DNA of 64,000 nt from Marinobacter sp. es.048 (GCF_900188435.1 NZ_FYFA01000001.1:434001-498000), one strand, 5' to 3'; positions 1 through 8,534 are shown, numbered from the stretch's first letter. The notes: generated by a model from the sequence alone, not told the origin. Translations and numbers: made by a program.

Positions 1-180
1 CACTTTGTGGGGAATACCCTGCGCCTCACATACCGAACGCGCGCACTCCAGTTCCCGGACGTGACGCTGACCATAATTGAAGGAGAGCGCATGCACCTGA
101 TATCCACGATCCCTGGCCAGGTGCAGCAGGGTGTAGGAGTCCATGCCCCCGGAATAGATTACAACCACAGTGTCTGTCAT
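1..180 (-). CDS. queC: 7-cyano-7-deazaguanine synthase QueC, N-terminal part (cut by window edge)
   Basis: The first 60 codons of a minus-strand gene whose rest lies left of the window. The ATG is at 178-180, preceded by a GGGGAG ribosome site six bases away. The protein opens [20 protein letters not shown], where SGGMDS is the ATP-pyrophosphatase P-loop of QueC, followed by the family-typical [15 protein letters not shown]. QueC converts 7-carboxy-7-deazaguanine to preQ0 in queuosine biosynthesis, using ATP and ammonia. The zinc-binding C-terminal cysteines cannot be seen here. The next gene to the right is divergent. Confidence 0.9.
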   Translation of the reverse strand, partial: MTDTVVVIYSGGMDSYTLLHLARDRGYQVHALSFNYGQRHVRELECARSVCEAQGIPHKV

Positions 181-365
181 TCGGGCTCCCCGTATGGTGC
201 CATTGGATGTTGGCTGGTTTACTGTTGCGCCCGTTACCTGTTGCTGTCATCGGGCTTTTACAATGAATGGACATATTGTAACAGTGCAGGCACAGGTTGA
301 GTTCGCGTCTCGGTTGCCGGGCGGGTAAACTCAGCGAAAAACAACTCATCAGCTACACTGACTCC

Positions 366-899
366 ATGACCACTATCCAGCCGGCATTCATCGATTTCGA
401 GGCATCCAGCCTTGATCTGATCGCGAGCTACCCCATCGAGGTGGGGATCTGCATGCCGGATGGCGCCCTCCATAGCTGGCTGATCTGCCCCCATGTCCTT
501 TGGCAGGACTGGTCGGAAAGCGCTGAACAGATACACGGCATTTCCCGTGAGACTCTGGAAGCGGATGGCATTGCCGTGGGTAAAGTGGCCAGAGCCCTGA
601 ACGAACTGTTGCCGGAGCAGGTGTTTTGCGATGCCTGGACGTTCGACAGCTTCTGGCTGCACCGGTTATTCAGGGCGGCCCGCATTAGCCCGGCGTTTCA
701 GCTGGAGTCCATTTCAGCACTTCTGGATACCCGGCAGGTGCGCCAATGGTCGGCGCTTCGTCAGCAGGTGATTACGGAACTTGGCCTGCCAGTGCACCGG
801 GCGGCAAATGACGCCCTGATCCTCCACCAAACCTGGGCAAGGATTGACCGGGACCGTGAGACTATGACCCCTTTAACGGGTCAGAGCAGTCAGGCCTGA
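366..899 (+). CDS. DEDDh-family 3'-5' exonuclease-like protein
   Basis: A 177-residue protein beginning MTTIQPAFIDFEASSLD. All three exonuclease motifs of the DnaQ/RNase T superfamily are visible: D-x-E in FIDFEAS near residue 9, an Asp in the WTFDSFWL segment, and HxAxxD in HRAANDALIL near the C-terminus. It should bind two metal ions and degrade nucleic acid from the 3' end; the substrate is unknown. In-frame TTG codons exist upstream from 297, but the first ATG at 366 places the catalytic motif at the usual distance from the N-terminus. It is a stand-alone domain with no polymerase nearby. It converges with the next gene. Confidence 0.75.
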   Translation: MTTIQPAFIDFEASSLDLIASYPIEVGICMPDGALHSWLICPHVLWQDWSESAEQIHGISRETLEADGIAVGKVARALNELLPEQVFCDAWTFDSFWLHRLFRAARISPAFQLESISALLDTRQVRQWSALRQQVITELGLPVHRAANDALILHQTWARIDRDRETMTPLTGQSSQA

Positions 900-924
900 T
901 CCTGTATCAGGGGATCAGTGCCTG
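891..924. terminator. Hairpin at a convergent gene junction
   Basis: CAGGC-N-TGATCC pairs with GGATCA-GT-GCCTG across the stop codons of the exonuclease and the small membrane protein. There is no clear T-run on either side, so it may stall or protect both transcripts rather than act as a classical intrinsic terminator. Confidence 0.35.
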
Positions 925-1154
925 AAGTGGCGGACCCGCAATGCGATGACTTCGAGACCATCCCGAAGGGTATTCAGAGTCCAGTAGGTCACCAGCACCA
1001 TAAGAGCGGCCCCCGTAACGGTAAACACCAGATTTTCGCCCACGACCTGCTCCCGCGCGGCAAGCAGGTAAAGACCCAAGGCGACAATCAGGGCGAGCTC
1101 AATCAATGCATGGGAACGGAACTTTCTACTGGCAGATCCGGCGTCGTCGGACAT
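915..1154 (-). CDS. Small two-helix membrane protein, function unknown
   Basis: About 79 residues starting MSDDAGSASRKFRSHALIE. Two hydrophobic segments follow (roughly residues 17-35 and 42-62), then a short basic tail ending RVRHFRH. The general plan (short basic N-terminus, two helices, LRDGLEVIALRVRHFR end) recalls PsiE-like proteins, but I do not recognise the family with certainty. The ATG at 1152-1154 is preferred. A TTG five codons upstream sits directly on an AGAGG and is too close to use it well. The gene stands alone and converges with the exonuclease. Confidence 0.55.
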   Translation of the reverse strand: MSDDAGSASRKFRSHALIELALIVALGLYLLAAREQVVGENLVFTVTGAALMVLVTYWTLNTLRDGLEVIALRVRHFRH

Positions 1155-1264
1155 TTTGCTAGGTTTCAACCTCTATCTGTCTATGGCAATAAATGGAAAG
1201 GTAGTATGCGAATTATCGCCAGGAAAATCTGTACGAAGTAGTGGCTACGAAGATTCCACTACCC

Positions 1265-1291
1265 AAAAAAAACGCAGCCATAAAGGCTGCG
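1265..1291 (-). terminator. Rho-independent terminator (minus strand)
   Basis: Read on the minus strand, CGCAGCC-TTTAT-GGCTGCG forms a seven-pair stem followed directly by a run of eight T. No minus-strand gene ends just upstream of it, so it implies a short minus-strand transcript starting somewhere between about 1340 and 1500. Confidence 0.75.
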
Positions 1292-1310
1292 TAGAAAGGA
1301 GAGATCCATT

Positions 1311-1334
1311 GACTGCCTGGCGCGGCAGGCAGTC
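1311..1334. other. Nine-bp hairpin next to the minus-strand terminator
   Basis: GACTGCCTG and CAGGCAGTC form a perfect nine-pair stem with a six-base loop. It lies just upstream, on the minus strand, of the terminator at 1265-1291. A pyrimidine-rich TCTCTCCTTTCT segment lies between the two hairpins and resembles an anti-Shine-Dalgarno stretch. Two stems plus a terminator is typical of a small RNA 3' half. Confidence 0.4.
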
Positions 1335-1625
1335 AGGATTGCACAACGTAAAACACGTGACGACGATATTATGCCAACGGCCCATGGGGCAGTCTGTAGG
1401 GGTTTGCCGAAGATGCAGACCTATTGCAAACGGCCCATTAGCCTATACACTGGTAAACGAACCGAAACTCAAGAGCCGGTATGACCAGAATGATTCCACA
1501 GTTTATTGCTTACACAGCAGCAGGTTGCCATGCAGGGCAGTCTGTTCGCGCGATGGTAAAAGACATCTAACGGCTTTCGGTCAGTCCCGGGAGCCTATGT
1601 AGCGACCGGGTCAGCTTCTCCGCGG

Positions 1626-1661
1626 AACCCCGGTTGCTTCAGGCACCGGGGTTTTGTTTTT
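1626..1661 (+). terminator. Rho-independent terminator (plus strand), 29 bases before the 1690 gene
   Basis: AACCCCGGT and ACCGGGGTT form a strong nine-pair stem with a ten-base loop, followed by TTTTGTTTTT. It lies just upstream of the ribosome site of the small gene at 1690. It therefore either ends a short upstream transcript or acts as a leader attenuator for that gene. Confidence 0.8.
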
Positions 1662-1689
1662 GCAGCCGCAGAACGACAAGGAGAACATC

Positions 1690-1962
1690 ATGAAAAGACA
1701 TCCGACAACTCGCGCAGCAAACCAGCCCATGAATAATCGCCAGGGTCCGATCAAGCGTCCGGAAAAGCTGCCGCTGCTGGATGCAATCTGCAAAAAACTT
1801 AATCAGCGCGTCAATCTGGATGACGAACAGCGGGTGCTGGGAGTGTATGAGCGGGGCTGGATCTTCAAGGGCGTCCTGGGCAATACGAACGACGCCGAGG
1901 CAAGGTACGTCAGAGCACTGGCGACCCGGTACAATTCCTGGATCGCACGGCAGGTCGCCTGA
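1690..1962 (+). CDS. Small basic helical protein, function unknown
   Basis: A 90-residue protein beginning MKRHPTTRAANQPMNN, with an AAGGAG ribosome site nine bases upstream of the ATG. The N-terminal third is basic and probably disordered. The rest (about residues 25-90) looks helical, with YERGWIFKGVLG and a final RYVRALATRYNSWIARQ segment. There is no signal peptide, membrane helix or cysteine cluster. I do not recognise the family. A strong terminator in front of its ribosome site suggests attenuation or its own promoter close by. It converges with the response regulator; a CTGAACCGG hairpin (1979-2005) lies at the junction. Confidence 0.6.
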   Translation: MKRHPTTRAANQPMNNRQGPIKRPEKLPLLDAICKKLNQRVNLDDEQRVLGVYERGWIFKGVLGNTNDAEARYVRALATRYNSWIARQVA

Positions 1963-1987
1963 TTCAGAAGCCGCGTATCTGAACCGG

Positions 1988-2401
1988 TCAGTGGCGCCGG
2001 TTCAGGCCCTGCATCATCGCCATATCGCCGCCGTGAACCATGGCGTAATTGTTCACCACATCGTGAATCTTTTCCTGAGAGTAGGGCTTGACCACGTACC
2101 CGTTGGCACCAGCACTGATCGCCCGCTGAATACTCTCGATGGAATCATCCGCCGTCACCAGCACAATGTGCTGCTCCTCACGGGCTTCCTTGAATTCCAG
2201 CATCAGCTCGTGCCCATCGCCGTCCGGCAACCCCAGATCCAGCAGGATGATGTGAAATTCCCCGGCCTTGAAAGCCGTCCTGGCGGAAGCCGCGTCAATA
2301 CACTCGATCACTTTGGTTGCGCCAGCGTTGTAGAGCATGTCCACCAGCCGCTCTCGCATCACCGGCTCATCTTCCACTACCAGCACTTTCAGATCCGTCA
2401 T
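1988..2401 (-). CDS. Stand-alone response regulator (REC only)
   Basis: A 137-residue CheY-like protein starting MTDLKVLVVEDEPVMRERL. The acidic pair (EDE), the phospho-acceptor Asp in HIILLDLGLPDGDG, the TADDS switch Thr/Ser and the VVKPYS Lys-Pro are all present, so the domain should be phosphorylatable. There is no output domain. The ATG at 2399-2401 has a GAGGAG site. It is the third gene of an operon with a membrane protein and a hybrid histidine kinase carrying an Hpt domain. It is therefore the likely terminal phospho-acceptor of that relay, acting by protein contact. Confidence 0.85.
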   Translation of the reverse strand: MTDLKVLVVEDEPVMRERLVDMLYNAGATKVIECIDAASARTAFKAGEFHIILLDLGLPDGDGHELMLEFKEAREEQHIVLVTADDSIESIQRAISAGANGYVVKPYSQEKIHDVVNNYAMVHGGDMAMMQGLNRRH

Positions 2402-2415
2402 GTGGGTTGCTCCTC

Positions 2416-2973
2416 TCAAGCTGTCGGGTCGGTGCCTGGGCGCCGCGGCAGGTCCAGCGGCGCTGGTCGGGGCTCGCTCATGTCACTGTCGTCAGACCGT
2501 CGCAATGTCTCCTGGTTTGCCGTCGTCCCGTCCTCCATGCCAAAGCGTGTGAGGATATTGCTGATGCTAACGGCCGTTGTGTACAGGGATATGGCAATAA
2601 TCAGAAGGATCGGCTGAACAAAGGTGACAAAAGCGGGCACATCCGCACTGCCCAGTATACTCAGGATCAGAATGATTGACGGGCCCAGTACCACGAACAG
2701 GGTCAGAGCGATGAAGAAAACGATCCGTTCCTTGTAACGCCCGAGATCCCGGTTGGTCACCAGACCGAGCACGAACTTGCCGATGGCAAGACCGGCAAGA
2801 ATAGCGGCGGCGATACTCAGGTCTGGCCGGAGCAGGGTTTCGTAAAGCTGGCCTTCCCAAAGTCGTTGCATGCCGATAATCAGAAAGGGAAACAGCACGA
2901 ACAGGATGTCGGCATAGGTACCGTACATCATGCTCAGGGAATGGTGTTCTCGGCGTTCCGGCAGCTCACTCAT
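2416..2973 (-). CDS. Integral membrane protein in the hybrid kinase operon, function unknown
   Basis: About 185 residues from MSELPERREHHSLSMMYG (ATG at 2971-2973, AGGAAG site). Four hydrophobic stretches are visible at roughly residues 22-38, 52-72, 84-108 and 120-142. A long polar proline-rich tail follows, ending PRRPGTDPTA. No catalytic motif is recognised. It starts 34 bases after the kinase and ends 14 bases before the response regulator start, so the three are co-transcribed. A role in signal input or as effector of the relay is inferred from position only. Confidence 0.6.
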   Translation of the reverse strand: MSELPERREHHSLSMMYGTYADILFVLFPFLIIGMQRLWEGQLYETLLRPDLSIAAAILAGLAIGKFVLGLVTNRDLGRYKERIVFFIALTLFVVLGPSIILILSILGSADVPAFVTFVQPILLIIAISLYTTAVSISNILTRFGMEDGTTANQETLRRSDDSDMSEPRPAPLDLPRRPGTDPTA

Positions 2974-3006
2974 CGGGTTCTTCCTGTTGGTTGTTCTCGG
3001 CACACC

Positions 3007-6000
3007 TCACCCCGGGGTTTCCCCAGCGGCGAGGGCACGGTCTATCATTTCACCGAGTCCCTTCAGTTCGCTGCGAACACTGTCCCAGTCCGGCTCAGTG
3101 ACTTTCAGCAGATCTTCCAGTATACCCGCCTGTCGAGTCATCAGCGGATAGCCCATGGCTCCCGCCGTGCCCTTGATCTGGTGGACTTCGGTTTTCATTG
3201 CTTCACGATCGGCGTCCGCCAGCGCGGCGTCCATTCGGGTCCGTCGCGCGGCAAGCCCATCAAGAAACTCCGCCACCAGGTGGGCAATTTCGGCGTCTTC
3301 GCCGGTATCCGCGGCGAAAACGGGCCCCGTGCCCAGCAGTCGATCCAGCAGGGCCGTCAGGTGGGACTGATCAATGGGCTTGTTCAGCACGCCGTCACAA
3401 CCGGCCTCAAGCAATGCATCGGTTTCCTGCTGATCGCCGGCTGTGAAGGCAATCACCGGCCGCCGAAACCCGGCCTGGCGCAGCAACCTGGTGGCATCAA
3501 CACCATCCATACCCGGCATGTGACGGTCCATCAGCACCAGATGAACAGTATCGGATAATGCTGTCCGAACCGCATCCTCACCGCTGGTAACAGCCACGAC
3601 GTCCAGACCTTCCCGACGCAGCATACGCTCCACCAGCTGACGGTTCTCGATGTTGTCTTCGGCAACCAGCACTTTGCCCTGATAGCGCGGCGTTGGGCTG
3701 TGGGCAAGTTCCGGGGTGACCGACAGGTATCGAGCCAGGGTTTCATAGAAGCGCTGCTTGTCGATGGGCTTCACCAGATGTTCATTGCAGCCCGCCAGCC
3801 GATAGTCGGCAATGTCTTCGGACATCACATTGGCGGTCAGGGCGATCACCGGCGTATTCACCCCGGCTTCGCGGAGTGCCGCCGTCGCATCACGGCCATT
3901 CATCACCGGCATCTGTATGTCCATCAGGATCAGATCAAAAGGTTCGCGAATCGCCAGTTCCAGGGCTTCCGCTCCGTTGCTCACATAGACCAGCTCGGCG
4001 CCGGTTCGTGACACCAGCAAGGAAACAAGCCGCCGGTTCACCTCGTTGTCTTCGGCACACAGAATACGCCCCGACAGTCGTGGCGCCACCACCAAGGGGA
4101 TGGCCCTGCGGCGCTGGCTGAGCTCCGAGGCATCGCGCAGAAAATGAACCTCATCCAGTGGCCCCGTCCGGATCGAAAGCTCAAACTCGCTGCCCTCACC
4201 ATAGGTGCTATTCACCCGGATATTGCCGCCGAGCATTTCGGCCAGACGCCGGGAAATACTGAGCCCGAGGCCGGTTCCACCATACTGCCTGGAAATGGCC
4301 GCACTGCCCTGGGCAAAGGGATCAAACAGCCGCCCCAACTGTTCCGGCTTCATACCAATGCCAGTATCCACCACCCTGGCCACCAGCAATTCCTGGTCGC
4401 GATCACAGCGGATCATCAGGGAGATGGACCCTTTGTCGGTAAACTTCAGAGCATTACCGCAAAGGTTGATGATGATCTGACGCAGACGGGTCGGGTCGGT
4501 ACGGACCTGCTCCGGCAATGGGTACTCGCAGATGATGCTGAAATCCAGACCCTTTTCCCGGGCCCGGGGGGCAAAAAAGGCGCGGATTTCATCGAGAAGT
4601 TCCGGCAGATTGACCGACACGATATCCACATTAAGTTTGTTGGCGTCGATCTTCGAATGGTCGAGGATGTCGTTGACCAGGTCCAGCAGATGGCGCCCGC
4701 TGCGCACCACAGTCTCTGCACTGCTTCTTTTCTCCGGACCACTGAGGTCCGGATCAAGCAGGGTTTCACCGTACCCGATGATCGCCGCCAGCGGCGTACG
4801 GATTTCATGGCTCATATTGGCCAGGAATTGGTTCTTTGCCTCCGCTGAATTGCGCGCGAGCTCTTTTTCCAATCGTTCGTGCTCCCGTTCCCGCTCGATC
4901 CTCTGACGGTTGTGGCTCTCCGTGGCGTCGATACAGGTTCCTTCCAGGTGGGTCGGCTCGCCCTCGGCGTCATACACTGTGTGCAGCGAAATGGTGGCCC
5001 AGCGTTCGTCACCATTCCGGGTCAGGTATCGGGCCTCAATACCCTTCACTGTCCCCCAGGCCTCCAGCTGTTCAATCACCAGCCGCCGCAGGCGGTCATC
5101 AGCGATGCAGGTTTCCAGTACATCCGGATTGCGTTTTAACAGTTCCCGGCTGCTGTTGTAGCCCAGCAGCCGGGCCATGGCCGGATTGGCGGTCACAAAA
5201 CGCCGGTCCGGGGACATCTGGAACACCCCCTCTATGGCATTGTCGAACAGCGACTGGTAGCGCTGAAGATTCGACAACGCCCGCTGGCTCCAGCCCAGGG
5301 CCTCGCCCTGAACCTGCTTGATCCTGTCGGCAAGGGCAAACGAGAACAGAATGATCTGGGCGGTCAGGCCGAACTGGGGCGAGTAGGCGGTGAAGGTGTT
5401 CAGTGGCAGTATGCCCATCACCGTCAGGGCATAGATGCCGAAGCCTACCAGGGCCAGGGTCCAGGCAAAAAAGTAGGAACGGGCCGCCGGGTTGTAATAA
5501 CGCCAGGACAGGTAACTGACAACGATCAGGATCAGGCTCAACAGCACAGAGCCAACCACAATCCATTCCATGGCCACGTGGTAGGGCAGGAACAGGGACA
5601 GCACAAAAGTCGCGACCACCGAATAGAGACAGAGGCGGATGACCTGATCAAGGTCGGCAGATCGCTCCCGGGTCTCCAGCAGTGACCTTGCCATCAGCAG
5701 GCCCCAGAACCAGGTCAGAATGATCTGGAAATGAAGCAAATGCTTGTCGAAAAGGGCGGGCCGGCTCTCGAGCAACTGGATACCGTGAACCTGTTCGGTA
5801 AAGATAAAGATGGTCGCGAACACCAGGTAGAGCACGTAATAAATGTTGCTCCGCTCGCGCACGGAAACCGCGACGAACAGGTTGTAGGCGAGAATCGCGA
5901 GCACCGCACCGAGCAGTATGCCCCGCACCAGCTCATCCACCGAGACTTTTTCAATATAGCTGTCTGGGTGCCACAGGCTGATCGGCAAACGGAAAGTGTT

Positions 6001-6537
6001 GGTGTTGACCACCCGCAGATAGACATGGCTGAGCGAATCCGGCGCCAGGGAAAGGCGGAACGTGGGGTTGGGGACCGCCAGATCGCGTTCAGCCCAGTTA
6101 TCCTCGTACCCGGCGTGGCGCTGCTCAACCAGGGCGCCGTCACGGACCATGAACAGGGCGACTTCATCCACCAGGGGCAGGGCGAGTTCCAGGATCCATC
6201 CGTTCTGGTCGAGGTTTCGGACGGAACGCAGATCCAGGCGCACCCAATATGCGGACTCGGTGTAGCCGAAGTTCAACACGCCGCCTTCCTGGCGCGTGAA
6301 GGCGTCCGATTCGAGTGTTCGAACCTCATCCAGAGTCAGTGCCTGCCCCGGATCTTCGAGGTACCAGATACAGCCGCCCAGATCACGAATATTCTCGACA
6401 CCACCATCCAGTACAATCTCGCCATCATGGCAGGGCCCGGCTGCACTGGCTGAAGACGGCATCATGGCCGTGGCCAGTAGCAGGGCCACCATCAATGACG
6501 TCACCGATGGGAGCGCCAATTCAAGCCGTTGCCGCAA
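3007..6537 (-). CDS. 7TMR-DISM hybrid histidine kinase with two REC domains and Hpt
   Basis: A protein of about 1176 residues. I choose a TTG start at 6535-6537: it has a GGAG site eight bases upstream and gives a clean signal peptide (MRQRLELALPSVTSLMVALL through ASA). Upstream codons stay open but have no site. Order: periplasmic DISMED2 sensor (about 35-175), seven membrane helices (200-405), PAS (425-540), HisKA with MSHEIRTP (His near 577), HATPase with GTGLGLSI, REC1 (LCAEDNEVN; LILMDIQMPVMNG), REC2 (VAEDNIENR; LVLMDRHMPGMDG) and C-terminal Hpt (EVHQIKGTAGAMGY). This is a complete BarA-like phosphorelay in one chain. The ligand is unknown; DISM domains often sense small molecules or sugars. 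It shares an operon with a membrane protein and a REC-only regulator. Confidence 0.9.
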   Translation of the reverse strand: MRQRLELALPSVTSLMVALLLATAMMPSSASAAGPCHDGEIVLDGGVENIRDLGGCIWYLEDPGQALTLDEVRTLESDAFTRQEGGVLNFGYTESAYWVRLDLRSVRNLDQNGWILELALPLVDEVALFMVRDGALVEQRHAGYEDNWAERDLAVPNPTFRLSLAPDSLSHVYLRVVNTNTFRLPISLWHPDSYIEKVSVDELVRGILLGAVLAILAYNLFVAVSVRERSNIYYVLYLVFATIFIFTEQVHGIQLLESRPALFDKHLLHFQIILTWFWGLLMARSLLETRERSADLDQVIRLCLYSVVATFVLSLFLPYHVAMEWIVVGSVLLSLILIVVSYLSWRYYNPAARSYFFAWTLALVGFGIYALTVMGILPLNTFTAYSPQFGLTAQIILFSFALADRIKQVQGEALGWSQRALSNLQRYQSLFDNAIEGVFQMSPDRRFVTANPAMARLLGYNSSRELLKRNPDVLETCIADDRLRRLVIEQLEAWGTVKGIEARYLTRNGDERWATISLHTVYDAEGEPTHLEGTCIDATESHNRQRIEREREHERLEKELARNSAEAKNQFLANMSHEIRTPLAAIIGYGETLLDPDLSGPEKRSSAETVVRSGRHLLDLVNDILDHSKIDANKLNVDIVSVNLPELLDEIRAFFAPRAREKGLDFSIICEYPLPEQVRTDPTRLRQIIINLCGNALKFTDKGSISLMIRCDRDQELLVARVVDTGIGMKPEQLGRLFDPFAQGSAAISRQYGGTGLGLSISRRLAEMLGGNIRVNSTYGEGSEFELSIRTGPLDEVHFLRDASELSQRRRAIPLVVAPRLSGRILCAEDNEVNRRLVSLLVSRTGAELVYVSNGAEALELAIREPFDLILMDIQMPVMNGRDATAALREAGVNTPVIALTANVMSEDIADYRLAGCNEHLVKPIDKQRFYETLARYLSVTPELAHSPTPRYQGKVLVAEDNIENRQLVERMLRREGLDVVAVTSGEDAVRTALSDTVHLVLMDRHMPGMDGVDATRLLRQAGFRRPVIAFTAGDQQETDALLEAGCDGVLNKPIDQSHLTALLDRLLGTGPVFAADTGEDAEIAHLVAEFLDGLAARRTRMDAALADADREAMKTEVHQIKGTAGAMGYPLMTRQAGILEDLLKVTEPDWDSVRSELKGLGEMIDRALAAGETPG

Positions 6538-6664
6538 AATGTGATCTCCGCGAGGGTAGGTACCTGTTTTTTGTTTTACTGTCAGTAGCCTCACCGGGGC
6601 TAGACCGCCCCGGAGGTTCACTTTAGCCAATCACACCGTTTTTCGCATCCCGGGGCCTTCTGAA

Positions 6665-7735
6665 ATGAGACATTCCTGCATTTTCGCCGCTGTTTCCATG
6701 ACCACGCTTTTCCTGAGTGGCTGCGGACTTGAGGATACAGGCCCTTCAGCGTTCAATCCGGCTACCAATGTGGATCTGACGTTCTCGAGCTTTGACCTGC
6801 AGAACACTGAAGTGGCCCCGGACAACCTCAGTCACACCCGTTTCTGGGATTTTTACCGCGGCATCCAGCCCGCGGCAGAAGAGTCCGACGACCTTGATAC
6901 CACCAGCGAAATACGCAGCCACATCAGGATATTTATTCGCGCCACAGCAACGGAGTCCGACACGAGTTATGACAGCGTGCGCAACCCTCTGGACCTGATG
7001 AATCAGGTGCTGGCTTCCGGCGAAGTCACCAATTTCCAGGAAGGCAAACGGTACATCAGCCAACGAATTGCCGATGGCGTCGCGGGCACCTACAACACCC
7101 GGGGCAACGGCGCGCAAATCCGGTTCACAGAGCAGTCGGCTGTGATTGCCGATCTGCCCCTGAACGACCAGCTCTGGATCTATCCCACCCTTGACTGGCG
7201 CTACCTGCCGGATGGCCCGGAAGGCTCGGATCTCGAGAACAAGGTGTATCGCACGATCCAGTATGTCAGCCGCAGCGTTGAGAAAGCAGACCAGTCGGCC
7301 CAGCCGGAACTTGTCAGCGTGCTGGCAGGCAGCCGGTTTGATGCCAACAGCTTCGTCACGCTGGGCTATAGTCCCACCGAGTTTGCAACCGCGGACTACC
7401 TGAGCCGCACCTATGGCAGCATCGAATTACGCCAGGATTTCATCGACGAGAACACCGATACGTTGTTTATAAAGAATGACGAATCGGAAGTGATCGAACT
7501 CAACCGCTATCCCGGCTATGCCCAGGATGACAACCATCCGGACTGCCTGAGGATCGAGCTGGATTACAACATGGAGCTGGTCAGAATTTTTGCCTCGGAT
7601 GGTGAGCCGGCTCGCATTGACGATCCTGACTCAGCGGAGGAGCAGGACAAGATACCGAATCCGGCCAATTGCACCTACCAGGAAGACGCGGACGCCGTTA
7701 CCAGTTGGTCAACGGTGGCTATCGCCGAGCGCTAG
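6665..7735 (+). CDS. Putative lipoprotein, function unknown
   Basis: 356 residues starting MRHSCIFAAVSMTTLFLSGC, a lipoprotein signal peptide with lipobox LSGC (Cys20). The mature part is acidic, with few hydrophobic stretches and no catalytic signature I recognise. It includes a polar N-terminal stretch and a mixed alpha/beta body with several aromatic-acidic repeats. No strong ribosome site precedes the ATG. It is divergent from the hybrid kinase, with about 130 bases between them for promoters, so both could respond to the same envelope signal, though this is only positional. It ends by overlapping the next gene's stop codon by four bases. Confidence 0.65.
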   Translation: MRHSCIFAAVSMTTLFLSGCGLEDTGPSAFNPATNVDLTFSSFDLQNTEVAPDNLSHTRFWDFYRGIQPAAEESDDLDTTSEIRSHIRIFIRATATESDTSYDSVRNPLDLMNQVLASGEVTNFQEGKRYISQRIADGVAGTYNTRGNGAQIRFTEQSAVIADLPLNDQLWIYPTLDWRYLPDGPEGSDLENKVYRTIQYVSRSVEKADQSAQPELVSVLAGSRFDANSFVTLGYSPTEFATADYLSRTYGSIELRQDFIDENTDTLFIKNDESEVIELNRYPGYAQDDNHPDCLRIELDYNMELVRIFASDGEPARIDDPDSAEEQDKIPNPANCTYQEDADAVTSWSTVAIAER

Positions 7736-7983
7736 CTGGCGCCGCCATCCCTGAGGTCCCAGTTTTGCAGGAAGCCTTTCTTGCGGTCGATCATCCGTTC
7801 ATAGGTGGAGATCATAATGGCCGCATGGGGTGCTTTGACAAGACGCAGGGTTTCGATTCGGCGTTCAAGCCGTTCAACTTCAGATCGCAACTGCTTATGC
7901 ACATGATTGCGAACGCTGTCGTGGTGGTCCAGCTTGACCTCGCGAGAGGCTGACTGGTGGCTGGGGGGTGAGGGCTTGTCCAT
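7732..7983 (-). CDS. Small coiled-coil protein, function unknown
   Basis: About 83 residues from MDKPSPPSHQSASREV, with an AGAAG site four bases before the ATG at 7981-7983. The central section (HKQLRSEVERLERRIETLRL) has heptad spacing and should form a coiled coil. The end is KKGFLQNWDLRDGGAS. An ATG at 8023-8025 would add 14 residues but has no ribosome site. The family is not recognised. The stop codons of this gene and the convergent lipoprotein overlap within GCTAGC. Confidence 0.5.
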   Translation of the reverse strand: MDKPSPPSHQSASREVKLDHHDSVRNHVHKQLRSEVERLERRIETLRLVKAPHAAIMISTYERMIDRKKGFLQNWDLRDGGAS

Positions 7984-8179
7984 TCGGCTTCTCGTCCATT
8001 GAGTCGTGATAGATCCTTTTCCCATCACGCAAGTCTGCACAACGGTCCGACAAAGTGCAATTAAAATGAATAGAGTTTCATTTTTATTTTCAGCCCTGCC
8101 GGACCTCCTGTCATCCAGACGACAGAACCCCTGCTATAGTTCCCTGTAGATAAGACATTGCCCACCGACAGGAGCTCCC

Positions 8180-8524
8180 ATGACCCAGACATCCGTGGCG
8201 GATACCCTCCGTGAATATCTGTCGCTGCTGGAACTGCTGGACGATGCCTACTGGGAAGCCAGCAGCATTCACCACAAGGACATGCTGTACGACATCATCA
8301 GCATCTTCAGCCAGGAAGTGGCCGAGATAAACAAGCTCAGTATCCAGGACCACCATTACCCCTATGAGGTCATCACCGAAGGCATCCGCCGGGTTGTACC
8401 CAAACTTGAGCGACTCGATGAAAACCGCGAAGACGTGATCCAGCGCACCCAGACCCTGACGGATTTCAGGGACATTCTGTCATCGGTGCTGGGCATACTC
8501 GAAGCCCAACTCAGGACTCTCTGA
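8180..8524 (+). CDS. Small helical soluble protein, function unknown
   Basis: 114 residues, MTQTSVADTLREYLSLLELL..., with an AGGAG site seven bases before the ATG. It is predicted all-helical and acidic, without signal peptide, cysteines or membrane segments. Upstream lies TATAGT at 8135-8140, which could be a -10 box. A CTGTC-N8-GACAG palindrome (8108-8125) sits where a -35 or an operator would be. It converges tightly (10 bases) with the serine hydrolase gene. I do not recognise the family. Confidence 0.6.
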   Translation: MTQTSVADTLREYLSLLELLDDAYWEASSIHHKDMLYDIISIFSQEVAEINKLSIQDHHYPYEVITEGIRRVVPKLERLDENREDVIQRTQTLTDFRDILSSVLGILEAQLRTL

Positions 8525-8534
8525 GCCCGTCGCC

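Larger units (their letters stand above)
1155..1689. other. Gene-poor interval with two opposed terminators
   Basis: No protein gene is convincing in this 535-base stretch. It contains a minus-strand intrinsic terminator (1265-1291), an adjacent hairpin (1311-1334) and a plus-strand intrinsic terminator (1626-1661). The open frames inside it have no ribosome site or recognisable product. The 10-base word AACGGCCCAT occurs twice (near 1377 and 1430). Two short divergent non-coding transcripts are possible. Confidence 0.4.

Noticed and set aside
1156..1602. Open frame of 148 codons in the plus strand
   Set aside because: No ribosome site, no domain, and it runs through a terminator hairpin and repeated words; composition is not protein-like.
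1540..1661. Resemblance to 6S RNA (GTTCGC, CAGTCCC, CTCCGCGG words)
   Set aside because: The order and length do not give the 6S central bubble, and the neighbour genes are not those usual for ssrS.
4144..4848. Long open frame antisense to the hybrid kinase
   Set aside because: Shadow of a high-GC gene; the minus strand encodes clear HisKA/HATPase motifs over the same bases.
8108..8125. CTGTC-N8-GACAG palindrome as a LexA box
   Set aside because: The spacing does not fit CTG-N10-CAG; it could be another operator but nothing identifies it.
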